In this document: positions 40,884 through 49,154 of the stretch, piece after piece
How positions within the stretch are numbered: the stretch's first letter is position 1
Layout: each line of letters begins with the position of its first letter
Origin: Ascidiaceihabitans sp029251465
GTDB lineage: Bacteria; Pseudomonadota; Alphaproteobacteria; Rhodobacterales; Rhodobacteraceae
DNA length: 64,000 nucleotides
Assembly (NCBI RefSeq): GCF_042932805.1
Contig: NZ_CP170633.1
Coordinates: 1,922,001 to 1,986,000, forward strand
Reading direction: 5' to 3'
Program-made: the position numbers and the translations under genes
Notes under the pieces: generated by a model
What the model saw: only the letters and a program-made list of their open reading frames with translations
Databases searched by the model: none
Told to the model about the DNA's origin: nothing

Positions 40884-43661
40884 TTATTTACCGTCTTTGA
40901 GCCCCATAAGGGCTGCTGCAAACGGATTGTCCGGGTCGATCTTTTTCTCAGGCTTGGCAGGACGCGCAGAGAAGGATTTTGACTTATCCTCCCGCGGTGC
41001 TTTTTTGCCGCGCGGACCACCTTGCGGTTTGCCTTTGCCGCGTGGCTTGTTGCCATCAGCGCGGGCTGGGCGCGTGTTGGCGCGCGCAGGACGCGCCCAC
41101 GTAAAGGTGTAAAACACCTCGGTTTCCGGTGTCGCCGCTTCGACAGGTGCAGTTTCAGCAGGTGCGTCGGCAGCAGGTGTTTCGGCAGGTGTTTCGGTGA
41201 CTGCTGCTTCCGCAGGTGCGTCTTCAGCCGTGGTTTCGGACGCAGGCGCATCCGCAACAGCCTCGGGTGCTGCAACAACCGCTTTGACTTTGGGCCGCTC
41301 GCCTTTTTCAGCGTTGTAGCCCAAGCCTGTCATCAAATCAGCAAACTGTTCCAGCGTCATGCCGGTGATCGACAGCATGTCGGCCTTGGCCTCAAAGCCC
41401 GAGCGCGAATTTTCAGACCGCAGCATGTCAGCCAGACGTTCCAGCATGTCGATGCGGATTGCACGCGTGCCGGCCAAACGGTAGCCCGCCATCGTGTCCG
41501 ACCCTTCAGCGGCGCCCTGCTCGGCCGGAATTGTAACTAAACCGGGCGGTGGGCTTTCGGGGAAAACATCGAGACCTTTGGCCAATGACCACAAAACCAG
41601 ACGCAAACGCGTCGGTGCGGGCTTCAAAAGCAGCGGCATAAAGATGGTGAACTGGCCAAACCGGATACCGTGTTTGCGCAGCGCGCTGCGAGCGTCTTGA
41701 TCTAGTGCTTTGACGTCTTCGGCAACAGCCGAGCGTGGCAAAACGCCAAGGTTTTCGACCATCTGAAAGGCAAAGCCACGGGCAAGCCCCGTCAGTTCTT
41801 CGTCGCGGCCAAGGTTCAACAAAGGTTCGAACAATGCGGCCACTTTGCGATCAATGAAATGCTGCAAGCGACGTTGCACTTTTTGCGCCACATCGGGGCC
41901 GGCGACGTCATCGACGAAGACCTCAACCTGTGGCTTCATTGCATCAGCGCCAGCCACCAATTTGCCCACAGCGGACGCGCCCCACATCAGGCCGCCCTGT
42001 TCTGTGAAATCAATTTCGGTGTCTGGGGCGTTATAGAATCGGTCTGCGCGCAGGTGGAACTGCGGGCCCAATGCTTGCAGCGCGGCAGACTTGATCGTCT
42101 TTGCCTCGGCCACACCAGCGCCCTTGTCTTGGCTAAAGCGGAAACCATCCAACTTGCCAATAAATTCGCCTTCTACGGTCACTTCACCTGCGTCGTTTAC
42201 TTCGGCCACTATGGCTTCCTTCTGTCCCAATCGGCGCAAAAGCACGGACGTGCGCCGATCTACAAATCTTTGGGTCAGACGCTCGTGCAGCGCATCCGAC
42301 AGGCTGTCTTCTACGACACGTGTTTGCTCTCGCCAATGGTTTTCGTCATCGCACCAGCCTTTGCGCTGAGAAACGTAGGTCCAGGTGCGGATAAACGCGA
42401 GCCGTTTGGACAGCGCGTCGATGTCACCGTCCGTGCGATTGATGCGGTTGATCTTGCCTGCCAGCCATTCATTCGGCAGGCTGCCGCGCTGGTGCAGATA
42501 GTTGAAAATTGTGGCGGCCAGATCGGCGTGTTCACCGTGACCGATGCCGCGAAAATCGGGCACACGGCAGACATCCCACAGCAGCTTGATCGACGGGCCG
42601 TCTGTGGCACGCGCCTCGACCTCGGCGATCTGCGACAGCGACTTCAGCGTTTGCAGATCGTCCGCCTCGCGGGCGCGCACCAGCATCTCGTGATCGGGGG
42701 GGGCCTCAAGTGTTTCGATCAGCCGTTTGACCGATCCAAATTGCAGCGCGTGATTGCGGTAGTTCAGTTTCTTTTGGGGCGTGAACCGATGATCCATGAT
42801 CGCCTGCGCGACCCCGTCATCCAGCGGATACGCATCGCCTGTGACGCCAAACGTGCCGTTCTTCATGCCCCGCCCGGCGCGCCCGGCAATTTGCGCCAAT
42901 TCATTGGGGGCCAAGGCGCGCATCCGCCGCCCGTCAAATTTGGTGGTCGCCGAAAATGCTACGTGATCCACATCCAGATTTAGGCCCATGCCGATGGCAT
43001 CCGTGGCGACCAGATAGTCGACCTCGCCGTTCTGGTACATTTCGACTTGGGCGTTGCGCGTGCGCGGGGATAGCGCGCCCATGACCACGGCCGCACCGCC
43101 CTTTTGACGGCGGATCAATTCGGCAATCGCGTAGACATTTTCAACGGAAAACCCAACAATTGCGCTGCGTGGCTTCATCCGAGAGATCTTCTTGGGGCCG
43201 GAATACGTCAGCTCGGACATCCGCTCGCGGCGCATGAAAGTTGCCTCAGGCACCAGTTCTGCGATGGCGCTGCGCATCGTGTCGGCCCCAAGAAACTGCG
43301 TCTCTTGCAGGCCACGTGCGCGCAGCAAACGGTCGGTGAAAATATGGCCACGCTCGGGGTCGGCGCACAGCTGGATTTCGTCGATGGCAAGGAAATCACA
43401 GCCCATGCCTTCGGGCATCGCCTCGACCGTGCAAACCCAGTACTGCGTGCGTGGTGGCACGATGCGTTCTTCGCCTGTGACCAGCGCCACGACAGAGGGT
43501 CCGCGCAGTTCGACAATCCGGTCATACACCTCGCGCGCAAGCAGGCGCAGCGGCAGGCCGATGATACCTGTGCGATGTGCGAGCATCCGCTCGATTGCAT
43601 AGGTGGTTTTACCTGTGTTGGTCGGGCCCAAAACGGCCACAACACGCCCAGCAGTTAACAC
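40884..43661 (-). CDS. SUV3-like DExH RNA helicase with long Ala/Pro/Lys-rich tail
   Basis: A 925-residue superfamily 2 helicase. Walker A GPTNTGKTT (12-20), DEIQ box (94-97), and motif VI region QIAGRAGRGMKNGTFGVTGD place it with mitochondrial SUV3-type helicases, common in alphaproteobacteria. Residues about 790-900 are a low-complexity Ala/Glu/Pro stretch then a Lys/Arg/Gly-rich tail, ending in the conserved-looking DPDNPFAAALMGLKDGK. The start is GTG at 43661. It likely unwinds structured RNA in decay or ribosome assembly. The S4 protein gene follows directly. Confidence 0.9.
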   Translation of the reverse strand: MLTAGRVVAVLGPTNTGKTTYAIERMLAHRTGIIGLPLRLLAREVYDRIVELRGPSVVALVTGEERIVPPRTQYWVCTVEAMPEGMGCDFLAIDEIQLCADPERGHIFTDRLLRARGLQETQFLGADTMRSAIAELVPEATFMRRERMSELTYSGPKKISRMKPRSAIVGFSVENVYAIAELIRRQKGGAAVVMGALSPRTRNAQVEMYQNGEVDYLVATDAIGMGLNLDVDHVAFSATTKFDGRRMRALAPNELAQIAGRAGRGMKNGTFGVTGDAYPLDDGVAQAIMDHRFTPQKKLNYRNHALQFGSVKRLIETLEAPPDHEMLVRAREADDLQTLKSLSQIAEVEARATDGPSIKLLWDVCRVPDFRGIGHGEHADLAATIFNYLHQRGSLPNEWLAGKINRINRTDGDIDALSKRLAFIRTWTYVSQRKGWCDDENHWREQTRVVEDSLSDALHERLTQRFVDRRTSVLLRRLGQKEAIVAEVNDAGEVTVEGEFIGKLDGFRFSQDKGAGVAEAKTIKSAALQALGPQFHLRADRFYNAPDTEIDFTEQGGLMWGASAVGKLVAGADAMKPQVEVFVDDVAGPDVAQKVQRRLQHFIDRKVAALFEPLLNLGRDEELTGLARGFAFQMVENLGVLPRSAVAEDVKALDQDARSALRKHGIRFGQFTIFMPLLLKPAPTRLRLVLWSLAKGLDVFPESPPPGLVTIPAEQGAAEGSDTMAGYRLAGTRAIRIDMLERLADMLRSENSRSGFEAKADMLSITGMTLEQFADLMTGLGYNAEKGERPKVKAVVAAPEAVADAPASETTAEDAPAEAAVTETPAETPAADAPAETAPVEAATPETEVFYTFTWARPARANTRPARADGNKPRGKGKPQGGPRGKKAPREDKSKSFSARPAKPEKKIDPDNPFAAALMGLKDGK

Positions 43662-43685
43662 TATTTTTACCCCGCGGTCTCACGC

Positions 43686-44243
43686 CTAAAGCGTGCGGCC
43701 AATCCCCTGACGTTCCAACTGCTCTAGCGCCTTGGTCGCGCTTTCATGGGTGGGATGCAAGCGCAGAACGTGGCGGAATGCTTTATCCGCCAAAGTCAGT
43801 CGGTCCAGATCCATCATCATCGCGCCAAGGCCAAAGATCGCCTCGTAGTGATCCGGGTTCAGCGCCAAAGTGTGTTCCAGATCGGCCAACGCAGGGCCAT
43901 GCAATCCGGCCCGAAAATAGGCGGTCGCGCGGGCATGCCAGCCTTCGGCGAAATCTGGCGCATGATCGGTCAGGGCGGTGAAATGGTCGATGGCGGCGGG
44001 CCAGTCTTCGACCTCCATCGCGTCACGACCACGGCGCAACAACAAATCCATCGCCGTAGATCCGGATTTGGACCACACCAGCTTGATCGCGCGCTCGATC
44101 GGCGCGACCTCGCTGGGTTCGGCCGATTTTAGCTGTTCCAACAAGTCATTTACGTCTTGTTCAGCAGATAAGGGTAAGGAATTCACGACTATCAGCGCGA
44201 TTGCCCCTACGGTAAGTTTGAGGTTCTGAATATTGATGCCCAT
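43686..44243 (-). CDS. secreted TPR-repeat protein
   Basis: A 185-residue protein with an N-terminal hydrophobic signal (LTVGAIALIVVNSLPLSA, about 9-26), then two to three tetratricopeptide repeats (AIDHFTALTDHAPDFAEGWH, AYFRAGLHGPALADLEHTLA, AIFGLGAMMMDLDRLTLADK). TPRs mediate protein contacts; here in the periplasm. It lies 24 bases upstream of the helicase gene and may be co-transcribed. The partner is unknown. Confidence 0.85.
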   Translation of the reverse strand: MGINIQNLKLTVGAIALIVVNSLPLSAEQDVNDLLEQLKSAEPSEVAPIERAIKLVWSKSGSTAMDLLLRRGRDAMEVEDWPAAIDHFTALTDHAPDFAEGWHARATAYFRAGLHGPALADLEHTLALNPDHYEAIFGLGAMMMDLDRLTLADKAFRHVLRLHPTHESATKALEQLERQGIGRTL

Positions 44244-44327
44244 AGTGTAGATGTATCAGGACACAGCACCTTTTCCAGTGGTCTGTGGCTCACAATTTAA
44301 ATTCAGGCCGAAAAGGGCACACGCACC

Positions 44328-44618
44328 ATGAGCGATATCATCGACCAAGCCGTTGTAGCATTGAACGAAAAACTTGCTGGCAGCAATTTTGACGGCTCTG
44401 CCAAATTCGACATCCAAGGCGAAGGCGGCGTGATCATCGACGGCGACGGTGCGCGTGCATCGGATGAAGACGCAGACGTGACATTGTCGGCTGACGTCGA
44501 AACATTCCAAGGTATCCTGTCTGGCGACACCAACCCGACAAGCGCCTTTATGACCGGCAAGCTGTCGGTTGACGGCGACATGGGCATGGCGATGAAACTG
44601 GCGTCCGTTCTCGCGTAA
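44328..44618 (+). CDS. SCP2 sterol-binding domain protein
   Basis: A 96-residue single SCP2 domain: DIIDQAVVALNEKLAGSNFD at the N-terminus, GEGGVIIDGDGARAS, and the C-terminal TSAFMTGKLSVDGDMGMAMK, which is the family's lipid-pocket closing strand and helix. Such proteins bind acyl or sterol-like ligands. Its TAA overlaps the next ATG (TAATG), so it is co-translated with a lipase-like hydrolase. A role in lipid handling fits both. Confidence 0.93.
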   Translation: MSDIIDQAVVALNEKLAGSNFDGSAKFDIQGEGGVIIDGDGARASDEDADVTLSADVETFQGILSGDTNPTSAFMTGKLSVDGDMGMAMKLASVLA

Positions 44619-45568
44619 TGACCCTTCAAATGACCACCGCACCCGCCCCGCTGTTCACCGATGTTTGCCCTGGCCCCGAAACGGGCGCTGCCTATTGGGC
44701 CACAGCATCTGACGGCGTGCGTGTGCGGCTGGGCGTTTGGCCAAAAGATGACGCGCGGGGCACGGTTCTGCTGTTTCCCGGGCGCACCGAATACATCGAA
44801 AAATACGGGCATACGGCTGGCGAATTCGCCGCGCGCGGGCTTGCAACGATTGCAATTGATTGGCGCGGACAAGGGCTGGCTGACCGGCTGCTAGACGAAC
44901 CACGCACCGGTCATGTCGTTGATTTCCTTGACTATCAACGCGATGTGGCCGCGATGGTTGCCCTTGCTGCTGAACTGGATTTGCCGAAACCTTACTTTCT
45001 CGTGGCGCATTCCATGGGCGGTGCTATTGGCCTGCGGTCACTGGTCGATGGATTGGATGTTCAGGCCGCGGCCTTTACCGGCCCGATGTGGGGCATTCGG
45101 ATTGCACCACACATGCGCCCCCTCGCGTGGGCCATGGGACGGATTATGCCGGCGATTGGCAAAGGTCATGAATTGCCGCCGACTTTGACGCTCGATTCAT
45201 ACGTCGCCACCGCGCCGTTTGATGACAACATGCTGACGACCGATCCGGACATGTATCAGATGATGCGCGATCAACTTGCCGCACACACCGAATTGTCCTT
45301 GGGCGGGCCCAGCTTTGTCTGGTTGAACAAGGCGCTCGAAGAGACCGCGAATTTAGCCGCGCGCCCTGCCCCAAGCGTTCCTTGTGTAACGTTCCTGGGT
45401 ACGAACGAACGCATCGTCGGCATACCGCGGATCAAAACCCGCATGGCCGGTTGGGCGAACGGCGAATTGGTGATGGTGCAAAACGGCGAACACGAAGTCT
45501 TGATGGAAACGCCTGAATTACGCGCACCGATATTTGACAAAATCATGTCGGTGTTTCTGGGCGACTGA
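44618..45568 (+). CDS. alpha/beta hydrolase, lysophospholipase/monoglyceride-lipase type
   Basis: A 316-residue serine hydrolase. Features are LLFPGRTEYIEKYG, DWRGQGLADR (about 88-97), the nucleophile elbow VAHSMGGAIG with Ser near residue 130, and a C-terminal NGEHEVLMETPELR supplying the catalytic His. It resembles PldB. No signal peptide. The ATG at 44618 overlaps the SCP2 stop; a second ATG 12 bases later is also possible. Both genes probably serve membrane-lipid turnover. Confidence 0.9.
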   Translation: MTLQMTTAPAPLFTDVCPGPETGAAYWATASDGVRVRLGVWPKDDARGTVLLFPGRTEYIEKYGHTAGEFAARGLATIAIDWRGQGLADRLLDEPRTGHVVDFLDYQRDVAAMVALAAELDLPKPYFLVAHSMGGAIGLRSLVDGLDVQAAAFTGPMWGIRIAPHMRPLAWAMGRIMPAIGKGHELPPTLTLDSYVATAPFDDNMLTTDPDMYQMMRDQLAAHTELSLGGPSFVWLNKALEETANLAARPAPSVPCVTFLGTNERIVGIPRIKTRMAGWANGELVMVQNGEHEVLMETPELRAPIFDKIMSVFLGD

Positions 45569-45612
45569 CCTCGCCCCTTTGAATTGCAGCGCGCCGTGCT
45601 AGAATCACTTGC

Positions 45613-46626
45613 ATGACGCGCCCCCCTGTTCTGACGTTCACCCCCAACGGCATCTATTGCCCTGCCGGCGATTTCTATATCGATCCGTGGCGCCCGGTTA
45701 AGCGGGCCTTGATCACGCATGGCCATGCCGATCATGCGCGCGCGGGGCATGAACATTATTTATGCACCGATCTTGCTGCGCCCGTGATGCGACATCGGTT
45801 GGGGTCGATTGATGTGGAAACCGTGGCCTACGGGCAGGTTTTGACCATTGGTGACGCGCAAGTGTCGTTCCACCCCGCCGGGCACGTCCCGGGCAGCGCG
45901 CAAATCCGCGTCCAAGTTGGCGGTGAAATCTGGGTCGCATCAGGGGATTACAAAATCGAAGACGACGGCCTCTCGACCCCGTTTGAACCGGTGAAATGCC
46001 ATCATTTCATCACCGAAAGCACCTTTGGCTTGCCGGTGTTCCACTGGCAGCCGCAATCCGTGATCGCCGCACAAATCAACGCGTGGTGGGCCAGTTGTGC
46101 CGCCAATGGCCAGACCGCGTTTCTGGGTGCCTATGCCTTGGGCAAAGCGCAGCGTTTGCTGAGCATGTTAAACCCAGACATCGGTCCGATCCTGACACAC
46201 ACCGCCATCGAAAACACCAACGTGATCTTGCGAGGGCAAGGGATCATTTTGCCGGACACCACTTTGGCCGACGGATCTATCGATCACAAAGCGTACAAGG
46301 GCGCGTTGGTTCTCGCGCCGCCTTCGGCCTTGGGCAGTGCGTGGGCGCAGAAATTCGGGGCGCAACAAACGGCGTTTGCGTCGGGTTGGATGCAAATGCG
46401 TGGTGTGCGCAGACGGCGTGCTGGGGATCGTGGGTTTGTCATTTCCGATCATGCCGATTGGAACGGATTGCTAAGTGCAATCAAAGACACCGGTGCGGAA
46501 AATATATACGTAACACACGGTTACACGGATATCTTTGCGCGTCACTTGAATGACATCGGTTTGAATGCGCAAGTTGTCCCGACGCAATTTGAAGGCGAAA
46601 CCTTAGACGCCAGCGAGGACGCATGA
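45613..46626 (+). CDS. ligase-associated DNA exonuclease (metallo-beta-lactamase fold)
   Basis: A 337-residue MBL/beta-CASP-type nuclease. The metal motif HGHADH is at residues 36-41, HPAGHVPGSAQIRV and SGDYKIEDDGLSTPFEP follow, and ISDHADWNGLL and YVTHGYTD complete the site. It belongs to the bacterial family found beside ATP-dependent ligases and thought to process DNA ends for repair. Its stop overlaps the ligase ATG (46623-46626). Confidence 0.93.
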   Translation: MTRPPVLTFTPNGIYCPAGDFYIDPWRPVKRALITHGHADHARAGHEHYLCTDLAAPVMRHRLGSIDVETVAYGQVLTIGDAQVSFHPAGHVPGSAQIRVQVGGEIWVASGDYKIEDDGLSTPFEPVKCHHFITESTFGLPVFHWQPQSVIAAQINAWWASCAANGQTAFLGAYALGKAQRLLSMLNPDIGPILTHTAIENTNVILRGQGIILPDTTLADGSIDHKAYKGALVLAPPSALGSAWAQKFGAQQTAFASGWMQMRGVRRRRAGDRGFVISDHADWNGLLSAIKDTGAENIYVTHGYTDIFARHLNDIGLNAQVVPTQFEGETLDASEDA

Positions 46627-48215
46627 AGCAATTTGCCACCTTGTTCGCGCAACTGGACCAAAGCACAAAGACCAACACAAAAGTCGCCGCATTGGCCGAC
46701 TATTTCAGCACAGCCGCACAGGAAGACAGGCTTTGGACCGTCGCCTTGTTTTCCGGCCGTCGCCCCAAACGCAGCATTACAACCACAAAATTGCGCAAAT
46801 GGGCCGCTGAACTGGCAGAGATTCCCGACTGGTTGTTCGACGAATGCTACCCGATTGTCGGCGATTTGGCAGAAACGATTTCTCTAATCTTACCGCCGCC
46901 ACAACGCCTGTCAGATCACAGTTTGTCGTTTTGGATCAAGCACCTAAAATCTCTAGCTGAAGTCGATGAAATAGATCGCAAAACCGCCATTTTGAACGCT
47001 TGGGATCAATTGGACACGGCGCAAAGGTTCCTGTTCAACAAGCTGATCACCGGTGGGTTTCGCGTCGGGATCAGCCAAAAACTGATCACCCGCGCGCTCG
47101 CGAAATCCACAGGCCAGAGCGAAGCGGAATTGGCGCATCGCCTGATGGGCAAGTGGGATCCGACGACAACAACGTGGCACGATTTGATCGAAGCCGAGGA
47201 TGCCTCGGCTGATGCATCGCGGCCCTATCCGTTTTGTTTGGCGCATGGCCTCGACGGTGACGCGGCGGATTTAGGCCCACCGGCAGACTGGCAGGCCGAA
47301 TGGAAATGGGATGGCATTCGGGGACAATTGATCCTGCGCGACGGGCAATATTTCGTCTGGTCGCGGGGCGAAGAATTGATGACAGATCGCTTTCCAGAGT
47401 TGTCGCGCGCCATCGATTATGTGCCTTCAGGCACCGTTCTGGACGGCGAACTGCTGGTCTGGCGCGATGGACACCCGCAATCGTTTAACGCGCTGCAAAA
47501 ACGGATCGGGCGCAAAACTGTACCCAAGAAACTGCTGAACGATGCGCCAGTGATCTTGTACGCTTATGACCTGCTGGAATGGGGTGGTGTTGATCTGCGC
47601 GCGCATCCGTTGCAATACCGTCGTGCCCTTTTGGAACGGGCCTGCGCCGATCTACCCGATGACGCGCCGGTGCGTTTGTCCCCGACTATCCCTTTCAATT
47701 CATGGAAAGATTTGGCAGAAACCCGCTGTGATGCCCGCCATCAACAGGCCGAGGGATTGATGCTGAAGCGTGGCGAAAGCCCGTACCGCGTAGGTCGCAA
47801 AAAAGGCGATTGGTGGAAATGGAAGCTGGACCCGCTGAGCATTGACGCCGTGATGATCTACGCACAATCGGGTCACGGGCGACGCGCGAACCTGTTCACC
47901 GATTACACATTTGCGGTCTGGAATGGCAACGATCTGGTCCCCTTTACCAAAGCTTATTCCGGCCTTTCGGACGAGGAATTCCGCAAGATCACCGCATGGG
48001 TCAAAAAGAACACGCTGCAACGTTTTGGCCCTGTGCGCCAGGTCACGCCGCACCACGTCTTCGAAATTGCGTTTGAAGGCATCCAAGCGTCTTCTCGCCA
48101 CAAATCGGGCGTTGCGTTGCGGTTTCCGCGTATGGCCCGTTGGCGACAAGACAAATCCGTGCAAGATGCCAACACACTTGATGATCTGAACGAGATGCTC
48201 GCGATTTATGGATAA
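46623..48215 (+). CDS. ATP-dependent DNA ligase
   Basis: A 530-residue ligase of the bacterial LigB/LigC-like class that pairs with an exonuclease. It has the N-terminal helical DNA-binding domain (about 1-170), the nucleotidyltransferase with catalytic Lys228 in EWKWDGIRGQ, LDGELLVW, AEGLMLKRGESPYRVGRKKG (motif IV/V region) and DWWKWKLDP, and the OB-fold. The usual further members of this repair set, a DEXH helicase and the PdeM phosphoesterase, do not follow; an amidohydrolase gene overlaps its end by 8 bases. Confidence 0.94.
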   Translation: MKQFATLFAQLDQSTKTNTKVAALADYFSTAAQEDRLWTVALFSGRRPKRSITTTKLRKWAAELAEIPDWLFDECYPIVGDLAETISLILPPPQRLSDHSLSFWIKHLKSLAEVDEIDRKTAILNAWDQLDTAQRFLFNKLITGGFRVGISQKLITRALAKSTGQSEAELAHRLMGKWDPTTTTWHDLIEAEDASADASRPYPFCLAHGLDGDAADLGPPADWQAEWKWDGIRGQLILRDGQYFVWSRGEELMTDRFPELSRAIDYVPSGTVLDGELLVWRDGHPQSFNALQKRIGRKTVPKKLLNDAPVILYAYDLLEWGGVDLRAHPLQYRRALLERACADLPDDAPVRLSPTIPFNSWKDLAETRCDARHQQAEGLMLKRGESPYRVGRKKGDWWKWKLDPLSIDAVMIYAQSGHGRRANLFTDYTFAVWNGNDLVPFTKAYSGLSDEEFRKITAWVKKNTLQRFGPVRQVTPHHVFEIAFEGIQASSRHKSGVALRFPRMARWRQDKSVQDANTLDDLNEMLAIYG

Positions 48216-49080
48216 ACCCGATGCTCTGATGCCGCCTGCGCCGCGCGGCCCCTCAAAACCCCTGCCAAAGGGGGCCTGTGATGCGCATGTCCACCTTGTG
48301 GCAGGCCTCGATGAATACACCTTATGGGAGGGGCGCGTTGAAAACCCAGCGCCCGGTCCGGACTTTGCCCAGTGGATGAACCTGTACCGTCAACACCTTG
48401 AAACTATGGGGTTTGAGCGCGGAGTGATTGTTCATTCGATCCTTTATGGCACAGACAATTCGGTCACCGTCGAGGCCGTGCGTCAGATGGGTGACGGGTT
48501 CAGGGGCGTCGGTCTTTTACCCGATGATGCCGACGAAAGCGCGCTTGACCAGTTTGCCCGATGGAACATGTGCGCAGTGCGTTTGAACTACGTGCACGGC
48601 GGCGTTTTGTCGTGGGACGGCGCCAAAACAATGGCCCCTGCGCTGGCGGACCGGAACTTGCACATTCAAATGCTGTGCCACGCAGATCAGCACATGGACC
48701 AGTTGGCAGATGACATCTGCGCCCTGCCCGTGCCCGTAGTGTTTGATCACATTGCATGGCCAAGCGGGCCGTTGTCTGCGCACGCCGCTGGCATCGATAC
48801 GCTGTGCGCGTTGTTGGCCGAGGGTCATGTTTGGGTAAAATTGTCGGCACTTTACCGGATGTGCGAGGCCCCCTACACAGACGCCGCCGAACTGGTTGCG
48901 CGACTGGTCAAAGCCAATCCGGAACGCTGTCTTTGGGGCTCGGATTGGCCGCATTTGATGCTGAACGGGGCGAGCATGCCGCACGCCGCCGATCTGCTGG
49001 ATGCGCTGGGCGCCGTGGTCAGCGACGCGGATCGCCACGCCATTCTGGTCGACAATCCCGCCCGGCTGTTCGGCTTTTGA
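48208..49080 (+). CDS. amidohydrolase 2 family (2-pyrone-4,6-dicarboxylate hydrolase-like)
   Basis: A 290-residue TIM-barrel metal hydrolase. CDAHVHL (about residues 24-30) gives the HxH pair, VVFDHIAWPSGPL and the terminal WGSDWPHL supply the remaining ligands and catalytic Asp. Relatives hydrolyse lactones or decarboxylate aromatic acids (LigI, gluconolactonase-type). Its ATG lies within the end of the DNA ligase gene. The substrate cannot be named and there is no aromatic-degradation cluster beside it. Confidence 0.88.
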   Translation: MDKPDALMPPAPRGPSKPLPKGACDAHVHLVAGLDEYTLWEGRVENPAPGPDFAQWMNLYRQHLETMGFERGVIVHSILYGTDNSVTVEAVRQMGDGFRGVGLLPDDADESALDQFARWNMCAVRLNYVHGGVLSWDGAKTMAPALADRNLHIQMLCHADQHMDQLADDICALPVPVVFDHIAWPSGPLSAHAAGIDTLCALLAEGHVWVKLSALYRMCEAPYTDAAELVARLVKANPERCLWGSDWPHLMLNGASMPHAADLLDALGAVVSDADRHAILVDNPARLFGF

Positions 49081-49154
49081 CACGCCGCGCAATTGCCGCT
49101 TGTCCTAACCCCGCACCGACCATACCTATGAGCCAACAAACATGAGGTTTTTAT

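Noticed and set aside
41859..42983. A 374-codon plus-strand ORF.
   Set aside because: It is antisense to the SUV3-like helicase, has no ribosome binding site and no recognisable domain.
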